Source of the DNA: Charina bottae
Lineage: Eukaryota > Chordata > Lepidosauria > Squamata > Charinaidae
Assembly (NCBI GenBank): GCA_023362775.1
Contig: JALMGJ010000061.1
Location: 258,001-322,000 of the forward strand
Reading direction: 5' to 3'
Length of the DNA: 64,000 nucleotides
The number at the start of each line of letters is the position of its first letter. Within the stretch, counting starts at the first letter, position 1. The position numbers and the translations under genes were made by a program. Under the pieces are notes generated by a model. It saw only the letters and a program-made list of their open reading frames with translations, was not told where the DNA came from and ran no database searches. Of the stretch, positions 45,061-55,290 are shown one piece after another.

Positions 45061-45793
45061 GAGATTGGCCAGTTCCAGGAAGGATCGGTGTGCATTTGGC
45101 ACCGGTTTGGCCAAGCAGTCTTCCAGGCAACCAACCGGGCAGGGCTTTGAAAAGACAAAACGGCAGCACGGGGGCCTCCTCTTCACCCCGCAGAGAAGCT
45201 GTGGGAATGGCCGGCCGGAGCAGTTCTTCCCAGGCCAGAGAAAGCTTCGGGCGAACTTCTCCAAACCGGCTACGACTGGCCACAAGCAGGACGCCTCACT
45301 TGGCCTTCCCGCAGTGATGGTCTGGGCATGGCTGCCGGGTTCGGTCTCCTCCTCCTCAGTGTAGAATAGTGCCGGCTGTTTAGGATGCCTGGTGGAAAAG
45401 CCAGAGGATCATCCCATGCCTGCAGTCCAGCCCCTTCGCTGAAAAGCCTGGGAAAGGGGAAGGGGGGAAAATTGACCTCTGGGCGCTTGGGGGGCAAAGC
45501 CCCCGAGATGCCGAGGTGAGGGGCACGGGCTTGGGACAAGCTGCGACAATTAAGCATCGGGGATCCAGAATGCCACTTGGGAATGACCGTCAGGGTGTGG
45601 CTGGGGTGCGGTTCTGAAAAGACCTGAAGAGGCCAGGCTTTGGCCCGGCTGCTGGAGAAGGGGGTGGCAGCGCTGGGGGCTGATGTCATCCCCTTAACTG
45701 GGCAATTGGGGTGGGTGGCATCCCTGAAGGCCAAGCCAGCCCACTGCCAGTGAGGGCTCCCCTTCCCGAAGGGCCACCCCCGGTTAGTGCAGT
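45061..45793. other. GC-rich non-coding sequence
   Basis: The plus and minus frames are featureless. No repeat is recognised before the hAT half-copy. Confidence 0.45.
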
Positions 45794-45801
45794 CCTTAAG
45801 C

Positions 45802-45870
45802 CAGGGTTTCTCAACCTCGGCAACTTTAAGCTGCGTGGACTTCAACTCCCAGAATCCCCCAGCCGGCATG
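45802..45870 (+). mobile_element. half-copy of a palindromic hAT-type element with near-perfect flanking 8-mers
   Basis: The segment begins with CAGGGTTTCTCAACCTCGG, passes through GTGGACTTCAACTCCCAGA and ends at CCAGCCGGCATG, matching the minus-strand half-copy at 3468-3537. CCTTAAGC (45794-45801) and CCTTAAAC (45871-45878) flank it, differing at one base, which is the 8-bp target-duplication length of hAT elements. The right terminal inverted repeat is missing. Confidence 0.65.
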
Positions 45871-45878
45871 CCTTAAAC

Positions 45879-46540
45879 AACAAAAAGAGGAGGCTGAGTT
45901 GGAGGTTGCCCGTTTCTGAGCCCTCCCCCCGTTTCCCGGGGGAAGACGGGGAGGGTCTGGCCAGGCAACCGCCAAGCCTCTCCTGCTGCCGGGCGCCAGC
46001 CGCCAGCTCCTTGTGCACTGATTCATGTTTCCCTGCCTTTGCTCCGGTGTTTTACGAGGGAGAAAGCTGCGCCTCTTGTCACCCTTGATTGCGCTCGGCT
46101 TGTTCTAGCATTTTATGTCCTCGGACAAGCAGCCTTCACCGGAGGACATGTCACAGCTTTGCTGGTTGCTTGTCCAAAGGGGGAGACGCAGCTTTCGCTC
46201 CCCCCCCCCCCCCGCCCGCGAACTGGCCCTGCTTTATGAGGATGGCGGGCAGGCGGCGGGGGCTGGGCTCTGCAGCCATCGCTCCAGCCACAGGCAACGG
46301 CTCCCCCCCATCACAGCACACACTTCTCCTTGGCCAGGGAAGGTAGAATTTCAGGCAGGGGGGCATAATGTGCCATGCAACCACCCCCTTCGCTCCTTAT
46401 CTGGAAGGCAGGAAGGACCCAGCCTGGGGTAAGCTTTGTGGGTACACTCCCTGCTCCCCCAGTTCTTTCATTCATTTTTAGTGGAGAGGAATAAAACCCT
46501 GAAAAGGGCACACAGATGGCAGGCAAAATACCAAGGTCCA
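45879..46540. other. GC-rich non-coding sequence
   Basis: A C run lies at about 46200-46213. No gene is seen. Confidence 0.45.
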
Positions 46541-47460
46541 TTCCGAGGCTGGACGTATTTTCCATAAAGACTAGAACTTGCCTTTCCTTTTAGGGTGCTA
46601 AGGCTCCCCACATACCCCGTCTCTCTGCTCCAGAGCAGCCCAGAGTGGCCAGATGCTTCTCTGCTGACCCATTTTCCTGGAGTTCTGGGTTTTTCCCCAC
46701 TCAGTTTATACTGGAATTAAGATGAGAGACTCTAAGCCTTGTGTTGCACACACACACACACACAGACAAAATTAAAATCTTGCCTCCCCAGATTTGATTA
46801 GCAGCATTAAAACAATCCTTTTGCATTGTTAACAGTTTATGGCAAATTGCTTTGAAGTTTAAAAATGGCTGTATCTTTAATTCAAAGACTTGTTGGTTGG
46901 ACCCGATGGGACAAACTAAATCATTACTGCAAAGCAGCTAGTAATTGACATCTCCACCCCAAAGGGGCAGTTAGAATTGCCATCTATAGTAAAGGGTCCT
47001 AGCGTGGGACCCATATAGAGGGAGGGGGGATAACATTGCTTTATTTGCTGCCTAAAGTTAGATGAGATTATTGTGTGGACGGCAAACTTGGGTTTCTGCG
47101 GCCTCTTCACTGATCCAATATATGCATTACAATATTCCCTCTTCTTCCAAATGACACATTCTTGGTTCTCTCCCCCCCCCCCTCCCAAACCCCGACCCCT
47201 ACAAATGTCTGCTTTCCGGTCTGATTCTCAGTAGAAACATGTGAGGGGTTGGCCTCTGCACACTCAAATACATCATGAAATGGTTGCATCTCCACAGCCT
47301 CGGCTAACATTTGATTTGAAACGGGTTTTCCACCATTTTCACAAAGTTGCTTGTTTCGGGGTGTTCTCAGCTCCAAAACCAAATATACCAAAATAAATTG
47401 TATAATGTGAGAAAAAAATATATACATTTTCAGAATGTGGATTCCAAGGCACATTTAAAG
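46541..47460. promoter_or_regulatory. candidate regulatory island, long AT-rich block
   Basis: The block contains a CA repeat (46747-46764), then CCAGATTTGATTAGC, GCAGCATTAAAAC and an inverted SOX-like pair AACAAT-N8-ATTGTT (46811-46830). CAGTTTATGGC, CTTTAATTCAAAG and GTTAGATGAGATTATTG follow. The centre at 46770-46920 is the best enhancer candidate; flanking parts may be spacer. Confidence 0.38.
46747..46764 (+). repeat. CA microsatellite, 9 units
   Basis: A pure CA run follows GTTG and precedes GACAAA. Confidence 0.93.
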
Positions 47461-48780
47461 GACAGGACAGTTTTTATAGAAACCGGTGGGGAAAAAGAGC
47501 TTCTAGGAGGCTGCCCTATCCAGGCCTGCATCCCTTCTCCCCCCACCAGTTCTGGAGAAAGAACACACAAACACACACACACACACACACAATCTCCATG
47601 GCAGATTGAGCAGCTTTGAGCTGGAGAGATGGGAGCTGGCAGCCTCTTTCTCCCGGCTGTGGGAGGGGGTGGGGAGGGGGCAGAAATAAGAGAGGGGGCT
47701 GTGCGAGGAGACAAGCCCCTGGCTTTGTCTGCTCGGGAACACAGCAAGTGCCCCTCGCAGGAGGGGAGGAGATGGAGATCCTCCCGCGGCAGAGCCAGGC
47801 TCTTTCTCTGCAGTGCCCCCTTCTCTGAAAGCCCAGCTTGGAAAACAGCCAGGTCAAGGGCAAAGCCCCCCGACAGAGAGGCAGCGGAGGGCACGGGCCG
47901 GCCGGGTTCTGTGGGGGAAGCCAGTCCCCGCCGGAGGGGCCAGGTGGGCTGGAGGCCTCAGAAGTTTCCCCCTCCCTGCCAGGCCTGGCTGGGGGGGTTG
48001 GCCAAGGGACCGTCGGATGCCCCCCGCTGCTCCCATTTGTTGCAGGGAATCCTGTGTGCTGGCTTAATTCAGGGGGGTTTCTAAAATGACTTCCAGATTT
48101 GTAGCATGCGCAGTTTATCGTCATTCCTGCAGCTCCTCCTCCTCCCCTCCGAAAACTCCCGTTATTCCTCTTCAACTTGATACGGTGGCACAGCCAGAGG
48201 GGAAGCAAAAAACGTTGGTGAGTAATTCGGTGTGCCGGGCATGTGTCGGCTGGACTCTGGAACCCGCTACAGTCCTGGGCAGGCGGCTTTTCCTCTTTAT
48301 CAAGGCTGTGTCCCTGCAATGTTGTGTCAGATCTGAGGGAAGGGAGACGGAAATGCATCGAGGGAGCTGACAGCAGGTCCTGAGATTCAGGAGTCCCGAA
48401 ATGGAACTGTGAGGAAGAAGCCCGACGTGCCCCCCCCCCCCTTGCATGCCGCTGGGCTGGAGAGGGTAGGCAGCCATCTGGTGGTGACGCGTCAGTGGAG
48501 AGGGGCACCGAGGTCTACTTCCCATCCTGGATAGTTTAACGGTAGTGGTGAAGCCAGAAATGCAGAAAGAAGTTCGGAAGGGAAGGGTTTTGCATCCGCC
48601 CAGAGGGGTGGTCCTGTCTCTGCCCGGCCCTGCGCATCAGGGCATCTGTCGGGCCCGGGTTTGCTCCTCCAGCCCTGTCAACGCCTGGCACCCGTGCCCT
48701 GCCCTGCCCACGACGGGCTCAGCTGGGGGGGAGCAGACACGAGGGGAGGGAGGGGGGTTTAGACATGGATGTGCGTGTGG
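47461..48780. other. GC-rich non-coding sequence
   Basis: A 330-codon minus frame (47516-48508) is composition-driven and includes a dinucleotide-repeat peptide. CpG-containing patches and a C run near 48430 are present. No gene is supported. Confidence 0.5.
47571..47590 (+). repeat. AC microsatellite, 10 units
   Basis: A pure AC run is preceded by an ACACACAA variant. Confidence 0.93.
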
Positions 48781-48970
48781 AATATTTTAATAAAGAGCAA
48801 GCAAGCCTTTCCCTCTGCGTATGAAATTAATATACTTTATGGCCAGCTGTAAAAAAACCCACATCCTTAAGGGTGCAAAGTTTATAAAAAATTCAAAGTA
48901 ACAAAGGAAACATATAAAAAATTCATCTTTTAGTAGTACTCATTGCTCTGTGTAAAAAATGGAGGGCTTT
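48781..48970. promoter_or_regulatory. candidate regulatory island
   Basis: GAATATTTTAATAAAGAGC, GTATGAAATTAATATAC, GTTTATAAAAAATTC and CATATAAAAAATTC occur together. The last two words form an imperfect ATAAAAAATTCA direct repeat about 30 bp apart. Confidence 0.33.
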
Positions 48971-49917
48971 CGTGGGAACACAAAACTTAGAGGCATCCAT
49001 TATAGATAAGCTGGCGTGGTCTGGGAAGCGAAGGCGATGGCGGCCGATGCGACGGAGGCACTTCTGCCCCCTCCTCCCAAAGAAGGCCTCTCTCGTCCTT
49101 GGGGAGCTCAGAAAGAGCCCCCTTTTGCCACTGGGGGGCGGGACTGAGAAGGAACAGGCAGGAACAGGCAGGCTGGCACCAAAAGGCAAGGGGTCCCGAG
49201 TGAGGCAGGCGGTCCTTGGGGACAGGCGCAGCGTGGCCTCCCGAACAGTTGAAAGGGCTCCTTGGGACGGTTCCGTTCGGCCCTGATGGAAATGGGGTGG
49301 TGCCAGGGGCTCCCCCGTAGCCCTCGCTCTGCTCCTTGGGCCATTGCATGGCACATCCAAGCCTCACGAAGAGCCACGCTCTCTGCAGCCAAGCCTGGCA
49401 ATGCCCAGCCTGCCATGTGGGGATACAGAGGAGAGCCTTCTGGGCAGGGTCCCTGGCAGCTTGGGGAGATCAGCGCTTCAGATCCTGAAAGCCCCCTGCG
49501 CTGGGCGGATTCTGTTTCCAGAGGTGCAAGGCTGGAGAGGCGAGAGATCCGAAGGGCACATCCTTCCTGCGTGGGTGGCCTCCTTCCCTGCCTCCCTCTG
49601 GGCCGCCCCCTCCTCCAGGCCAAGCTGGCCCCACTGCCCAGAAGAAGCAGTCCCCCCATCATGCCATCCTGGCTCCCCGCTCAGAGGACCCCGGGAACAG
49701 GCCGCAGCACTCGCCAAAGGGGCTGGCTGGGGGGATGCGAGCCCGGAAGGAACTCGCCACGCTGAAAAGTTTCCGAAGAGCTTATGCGACCTTTTTAAAC
49801 AAAATCAATGATGTCTAAGCCCATTTCCTTACCGGACACATGAGGGGAAGCAATGGCAATTTCAGCGGGAAAGGGGGGCAGCTTCCATGAGGAGGGTGAC
49901 AGTGTGACACATTCAGG
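48971..49917. other. GC/CpG-rich non-coding sequence
   Basis: The frames are long and overlapping with no domain. GGAACAGGCA is duplicated in tandem near 49151. Confidence 0.45.
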
Positions 49918-50020
49918 GGTTCAAAGCACTTCTGTGGTCTTTCCTAGTCAACAATCCTGTAAGGTAGGTCGGTGTGGTTCTTTGTTCTGCCCCCTTTGGT
50001 TGCAGATGAAGGAGAGAGTC
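49918..50020 (+). mobile_element. MIR-like ancient SINE fragment
   Basis: CAAAGCACTTCTG, then TCAACAATCCTGTAAGGTAGG, then TGCAGATGAAGG follow the order of the MIR consensus (growing GCGCTTTACA, CAACAACCCTATGAGGTAGG, CAGATGAGGAAAC). About 100 bp of the 3' half is visible. This family is ancient in amniotes. Confidence 0.62.
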
Positions 50021-50270
50021 GCACCATTTCCAACTCTGAAGATTCAGGGAGGGGCAGCTATAGCCCTACAGGGTGGTCAGATGCTCCTGGTGACGACCCC
50101 TCCCCAGCAAGCGCCCCCCAAGACCTCCACCCACGTGGCCTCTGCTCCCCGGAGGCGCCCCAATCAACTGTCATCGCCGCCCAGCGATGCAACTGTCTTT
50201 GCTGCATGTGGAAAAAAAACAGCATCTGCTCATCCGGGAGCCCGTCGCTGCCATTGGCAGCGGTTCAAGC
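50021..50270. other. non-coding spacer
   Basis: Mixed sequence between the MIR-like fragment and the next island holds no gene. Confidence 0.4.
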
Positions 50271-50500
50271 TGCCTGGTGAACTAAATTGATTTTTTATAG
50301 CTGCTCTGGAGCGAGTTTAATGAATCCACTAGTAGCTGCACAGCGCTTAAACCTTTCCCTGCTCTGGATCTGCAGTGACAGCTTTTAATAAAAAAGGAGA
50401 ATATTACTTAAGACTTGCCCCTCACCTTCAAAATACCACCTCGCAGTTAAGCTGTTTGCTGTGTCTACATTCCTGATTTAATTCATTACGAATGAAGCCA
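50271..50500. promoter_or_regulatory. strong candidate conserved non-coding element
   Basis: CTAAATTGATTTTTTATAGC, GAGTTTAATGAATCC, CACTAGTAGC, CGCTTAAACC, GCTTTTAATAAAAAAGG, GCAGTTAAGC and GATTTAATTCATTACG crowd into 230 bp. It sits just upstream of a CpG islet (50560-50790), similar to the arrangement at 26.7-26.9 kb. Confidence 0.45.
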
Positions 50501-50559
50501 TAGTAGAGTTTGCAGTTTGGCAAGAGTGCCTGGAGGGATTTAGAGGCTGCAGACAGGGA

Positions 50560-50790
50560 CGTCCGCCTTGGGGTCTCTCTCCAGCAATCCGGCTCGAGGA
50601 AGCGGGCGGGTTCTCCGCCGGCCGGCCGGCCTCTCCGGTCCGCGTAGCACAAAGGAGAGAGCGGGGAGGCGCGGTTAAGCCAGGCGGACGGCTTAAGCTT
50701 TGCACGCGGGCCTTGCGAGTCTTTGCAGGCCAGAGAGGGGGAACGTGCAAGGCTACAGGCGCGGGGGGGCGGGAGTGGAGGGGGCCACGA
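50560..50790. promoter_or_regulatory. CpG-dense islet, possible small promoter
   Basis: Roughly 25 CpGs lie in about 210 bp, with GCCGGCCGGCCGGCC and GCGCGGTTAAGCC words. This is CpG-island density over a short span. No exon or TATA box is recognised. Confidence 0.42.
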
Positions 50791-52039
50791 GGTGGCCGCT
50801 TCCTTCCAGAGAAATGCAAGAGGGAGACTTTGGGCAGACGCCCCTTCTCCCAAGCTGCTGCTAGGGGAACGGCACCAGCGAGAATTTCTTCCCGGCCTCT
50901 TGAAATCCAGGGATTTCTTCCCCAGGGGGCTGAAACACTGAAGGATGTGGGGAGCCCCCACCTCTGTCTGAGGAGCCCAACCCCAGGGCCTCTTGGGAAG
51001 CTCCCCTGCCAGATGAGCCTCTCCTCCTTTGCTGATGGGAGGGGGAGGGGAGGGGGGCCTTCTGTGGTCAGTCTTTAGCTTGGGCCGTTTAGGGGACCAG
51101 TGTGGTGGGCTGGGCCCCAAATGCAGTGTCCAGGCGGGCTTTGAGACAAGGCTGGGCAGAAACCTAAAGCTGTCTTGCTGGCTCTGTATCAACGGAGGAC
51201 ATCACTTTTCCTAAAACCAAGAGCTTACATTTTTAAGTTAAAATTTACCGTGGAGAGCATTGGCCTCAAAAGCCAGTATGCCCTAATCAGCTGGGTCAGC
51301 TACATTGCGACTTCAAGAATGCAAGTTTGCACAACTACGCAAGTGTGCAACACTGCCGTGAGGAATGTTTAGCTATGGCTGCAGGTGTCCACGTGAACAC
51401 ACCGTGGAGGTAAATTGGCCAAATTTGCAAGGTTTCTGGGAGAAGCCTGTCAGGGGAAGGTTGGCCTTGTCAGGAAGCGAAGTGGCGAATATCTGCCTGC
51501 CAAAAGTGATGGGGAACTTGTTGCAGTTGTATCTGTGTGCAGTACTGGGACTCAGTGTGAGCTGCCCCGGGAGGTTTGGGGTCCCTGGAGATGTGTGGAA
51601 ACTCGCGTTCCTGGGCCAGGAAGGCATCCATAATAATACAACCCAGCACACCATCCCTGGCAGCTTCTCAAGTGGCGCACAGCTGTCGGACTCACTCCTG
51701 TCTCTGAAACAGCTGCCGGGAGCAGACCTTGTCGATCAGAAAGTCCCGGACACCCCCGTGGAGCCGCCTTTCTGCTGGGGAGGCGACATCAATGTTTTCC
51801 AACATCCAGGCGGCAATCTGACTGGTGGAGTCCCTGGAGAGCAGGGCTCCTGGGCCTGCCACACACATTCAACCACGATGGAACTGCAGCCTGCGTCTCT
51901 CGCTGTATCCCTTTCACAGCCTTCTCGGACAGCTGGGACAGCGGGAGATCTGCTTTTCAGTTTCAGCTTCCCTGTTTTCAGAGCCAAATTTTGCTTACAC
52001 GGACCCCGCAGCTTTTACACGGCTTCACATCCACTACTG
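50791..52039. other. non-coding sequence
   Basis: A 270-codon plus frame (51365-52177) is unusually long for the local composition but shows no recognisable domain, signal peptide or repeat family. An AT-balanced patch at 51200-51400 may be regulatory. I do not call a gene. Confidence 0.42.
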
Positions 52040-52085
52040 CCCTGCCTCACCTTCCCCTCTGTAAAATGGGAAGGGCAAGGCATAT
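52040..52085 (-). mobile_element. possible MIR-like SINE fragment
   Basis: CCTCACCTTCCCCTCTGTAA followed by AATGGGAAGGG resembles the minus-strand MIR signature (CCTCAGTTTCC..ATCTGTAAAATGGG). Only about 45 bp matches. Confidence 0.42.
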
Positions 52086-52830
52086 CTTGGCACGACACAG
52101 CACACAGTGTTTTTAAATCCGATGGAAAGGAATACGTGGCCAAAGCAAAGTTAAAGGGGCTGGGGGTGGCCCTTTAGCCACGTTAGAGCATTGCCAGCGT
52201 CCTCTGTCAGCCAAGCCTTTTGCTGGGGTCTTCCCAGCCCTGCCTGGAAATGCACAAGGCGCGTTAGCAGAATGCAGCTCTCTTACAATCCATTCACACA
52301 GTGTGAGGAAGCCAAGGAAATGCAAATGGCAGTCTTGGTTCAGCCATGAAGATCCCGAGTGGGGGGGGGGGGTCAAACGCATGCCTGAAGCTCTGCTGTG
52401 GTGTGACTTGCTTGATCTTGGCTTGACCTTGGTCACTGTGATTGCGAGCCAGCGCGGCCAGCGGCAGCGATCAGCCAGCCGTGGTGTGGTGCGATGCTTG
52501 CAAGGGGGCCGCGAGGCTGCCTTGGCCTGCACCAGACGCCCGTGGGAGAGGGCCCCTCCCCAGGGGCAGAGCCGATCGGGGCACAAGGCAGCTTCCCCCA
52601 GAATCAGCTTCTCTGGGTACCCCTCCTGTTCCTGGGAAGGCCATTTTCCTCCCAGCCGCTGGGTGTTCACTCTCCCCAGTGGTCCAGATTCACTGGCCCT
52701 CCAGCTGCCTTGCCCTGCGGTCCTCCTGGCCAAGACGCACTTGGGCTACAGCAAACGCCAGAAATTGGGGGAATGTTGCTGCTTGTTGCCCCCTCCTAAG
52801 GCTTAAAGCGGAAATGGGAACCGCCATCAA
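52086..52830. other. GC-rich non-coding sequence
   Basis: A POU octamer ATGCAAAT occurs at 52320-52327 and a G run near 52362-52371. No gene is seen. Confidence 0.45.
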
Positions 52831-53106
52831 ATGCTGACATTTATCTGCCAGCCGCATTTGGGTCCCACGTCTGAGATAGAAGGGGTTGTTAGGGGATAAA
52901 CACGGTAATAAATAAATAAATTGCGCTCAAGGACCCTGAGTGGAACAGTCAGTGATGAAATATAATCGTCACATCCATTATTTACCAGGGATTGGAAGAG
53001 TTTGCATTGACTGCATTCTGCGCATGAATGTTGAGAAGGAGCTTCGTGGCACGATCACTGCTGGCGTTCGCCAGTTCAACTCAAGAATCGCCAAAGCTAC
53101 TAGTAA
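52831..53106. other. AT-balanced sequence with AATA run
   Basis: GGTAATAAATAAATAAATTG (52904-52923) is followed by unique sequence. A short plus frame (52940-53305) reads NVEKELRGTITAGVRQF, which I do not recognise. Confidence 0.38.
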
Positions 53107-53260
53107 CTTGTTTGTTTGTTTGTTTGTTTTTCAAATTTGGCCACTGCCCGTCTCCCCCAGCAAGGGGGACTCTGGGCGGTTTACAGTAGCAAAGTATTTA
53201 ATAGTATTTAACTTCTGGTTAAATACCCAGACATCTGTGGCCATTCATTATCTTGAACCA
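53107..53260 (+). mobile_element. CR1/L2-type tail repeat, copy 1
   Basis: After a TTTG run (53107-53128), CACTGCCCGTCTCCCCCAGC and GGGGGACTCTGGGCGGTTTA match an interspersed repeat that I recall as abundant in squamates. The same signature recurs at 53788-53960 in the same orientation. The element continues past the insertion at 53261-53422. Its exact family (L2 or CR1) needs a library search. Confidence 0.6.
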
Positions 53261-53422
53261 TATGTCGATGAAGGTTCTCAGTCATCCAGGTGGAATTGTC
53301 TGTAGCTTGAATCATGTCAACTGGATTTCTGTTTTCTCAGTGGAAACGTTTTGCTCCTTATCCAAGAGCGAAACGTTTCCACTGAGAAAATAGAAATCCA
53401 GTTGACATGATTCAAGCTACAG
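53261..53422. mobile_element. 162-bp palindromic insertion with 14-bp target duplication
   Basis: ATTATCTTGAACCA occurs at 53247-53260 and again at 53423-53436, exactly flanking this segment, so the segment is a transposed insertion. It contains 54-bp inverted arms (53301-53354 and 53368-53421) differing at two positions around a 13-bp loop, plus 40 bp of unique 5' sequence beginning TATGTCGATGAAGGTTCTC. The GAAACGTTTC motif and the 12-16 bp duplication recall terminal repeats of Penelope-like or other retroelements. The family is not proven. Confidence 0.7.
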
Positions 53423-53460
53423 ATTATCTTGAACCAGTAATATTTTTGATGTAACACCAT

Positions 53461-53787
53461 TTAAAAAATTATCAGTTATCTTGATGAGAAGTAAGAAGCT
53501 GAGCATTGATATTAATTGGGGGAATGCTTCAATTCACTCGCACACTGAAATGATGTTGACTGTGGTGTGTTTCCTGCCAGAAAAACTGGACTTTTACAAA
53601 TATGAAAAGGCAGCTTTCCCTGATTTGTGCAGGGTTCCTTAAAGTTTTTGCAGTCAAAGACCACTACATAAAGTCTCAGAAAATGTAAGGGCCAGCTAGT
53701 TATACAAACCCCCTCCCTACAAATTTCATATTTAAGAGCGTGGAGGTTCACATTTTGGGGTGAAGAAGAATGTAATTATGGACACAT
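53461..53787. other. AT-rich non-coding sequence
   Basis: There is no recognised gene. The segment may belong to decayed interspersed repeats between the two tail-repeat copies. Confidence 0.4.
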
Positions 53788-53960
53788 TTATATTAATTAA
53801 TTAATTAATTTAATTAAATAAATTTCTATCACCGCCCATCAACCCCCAAAGGGGAACTCTGGAAGGTTTACAATAAAACCACAATTAAAATTCAAAGCAG
53901 ACCACAATACAAAAAATATAAAAATACAAATACAAATAACCATAAAATTAGATATTAAAT
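53788..53960 (+). mobile_element. CR1/L2-type tail repeat, copy 2
   Basis: TTAATTAATT-type sequence leads into CTATCACCGCCCATCAACCC and GGGGAACTCTGGAAGGTTTAC, followed by an A-rich tail with AAAATACAAATACAAATAAC. Order and orientation match copy 1 at 53.1 kb. It is an inactive, decayed copy. Confidence 0.6.
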
Positions 53961-54685
53961 TAGTGAGATAAAATCTAGATAGCTAAAAGTTCTCTGGTGA
54001 TAAATACATTTGCATATATCATCCCACCCCCTCCATTTCGAAAGGCCTTTAGAAGCCGATTCTTGCACCAAGAACGTAATCCAAAACAAAGCGTTTATTT
54101 ACCACTTGGATTATATCCTGTCCCCAGCACTGTGCAGAGACGTGCTGGCCAAGAAAGTTGTTCTACGGAAAGGGTGGGGTGCCAGGGGCTCCAGCAAGAG
54201 CGCCCCCTGCCCCCAGAAGGCCCGTCTTCAGGTCTTCCTCGCCGCCTTCCCCTTGGGGCTGGCCTATGATGCGAGACCCCCCTTCCCCTCACACGTGGGG
54301 CGCGGGGCTGAGGCACGAAGCAGCCCCTGGCCCAGAAACGAGGGGGGCAGCCTGCATTTCAGAACTGTTGGATCAGGAACGGTGCTGCCTTGTCATCCGT
54401 GCCTTAGACCAGAGGGAAAGGATGCTTGTTGGCTTAAAGAACATTGTTCAGTAGTGTGCAGCCACAGGGCGGTAACAAGAGCCTCACCGAGCATGTGCAG
54501 AGCACACTTTGGGCATGCCTTTTCTGAGCCATGCTCTTCGCCCAGCCCAAAGCAGCCACAGCCTCCAGGGTGCGCCAGCTTGCTGCCTGCATTTAGAGAA
54601 TGGGCACCCAGCGAGGAAGGGGGCTCAGCCTCAGATGCCAGCCCTGCATTATTCATGCGCCTTTGCACCACCCAGGGCGCATCGC
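53961..54685. other. mixed to GC-rich non-coding sequence
   Basis: A POU octamer ATTTGCAT lies at 54008-54015. The rest shows CpG-rich patches (54230-54310) and featureless frames. Confidence 0.42.
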
Positions 54686-54805
54686 AGCAGTATTGATCGG
54701 TGCACTTTCAAGAATCTCATTGAGATTCCGGACAGCAGCTCTGCAAATCTATCCCAGCTCTCGCTCAATAGCTTATATTTTTAATTTGTCAATAATCAGT
54801 CAGGA
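54686..54805. promoter_or_regulatory. strong candidate conserved non-coding element
   Basis: CAGTATTGATCGGTGC, AGAATCTCATTGAGATTCCG (a perfect palindromic AGAATCTCA/TGAGATTC-type word near 54712-54729), CAATAGCTTATATTTTTAATTTGTCAATAATC are seen in pieces. It is compact, repeat-free and motif-rich. Confidence 0.43.
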
Positions 54806-54934
54806 ACCTTGGCCGGCCCTGCCTCCACCACATTTTTCTCCCCCTCCCCACGCTCAGTGGTGGTGGGGGGGTTGGAAGAGGGAAATCATTTAGCGGGAGG
54901 GAGGCCCAGTTTTATGGCCGGAGCTGAGCCAAAA

Positions 54935-55290
54935 GGAAATCAGGAGTCCGGTCCAGGCTTATGAAAAATCACAGGCTGGATTATTTTTGATAAACCTGAC
55001 AAAAGCATATTTATTTAAAGACAAAGATAAGGTACCTGGCCTGGAGGCACGGCTGCGTCCTGCCAGGGAAAAAAATAAAAATGAGCTGGAGAGCTTAACA
55101 TTTGTGACCACGGCATGATGTGTGACACGGCCAGTGAAGGACTGGACGGACGCAGCAGGCCAAAGGTGCGCGAGGCGGAGGGGGAGCCAGCCCGGCATCA
55201 GACAGATCTAATTTGTGAATAAATTGTGGTCTCCAGGCAGGCAGGGCTTAATTGTCCAGATCACTTAATCTGTTTCCCCTTCATTCCTCT
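54935..55290. promoter_or_regulatory. strong candidate conserved non-coding element
   Basis: GGCTTATGAAAAATCACAGG, GATTATTTTTGATAAACCTG, GCATATTTATTTAAAG, ACAAAGATAAGG, GCTTAACATTTGTGACC, GATCTAATTTGTGAATAAATTG, GGGCTTAATTGTCC and CACTTAATCTG are spread over about 330 bp. GATA-, SOX- and homeodomain-type words are present. It has no coding potential. Confidence 0.46.

Noticed and set aside
51365..52177. 270-codon plus-strand open frame in moderately GC DNA
   Set aside because: It is the least composition-biased long frame, so it was examined closely, but no domain, signal peptide or transmembrane pattern is recognisable and its end overlaps a MIR-like fragment. A protein search with a conserved hit would overturn this.
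52940..53110. Processed pseudogene suggested by NVEKELRGTITAGVRQF
   Set aside because: The peptide matches no family I know and no poly-A tail or longer colinear frame is visible.
53355..53400. Hammerhead ribozyme in the palindromic insertion
   Set aside because: A GCGAAAC word is present as in hammerhead cores, but the CTGATGA core is not matched and the stems do not fit the three-helix layout.
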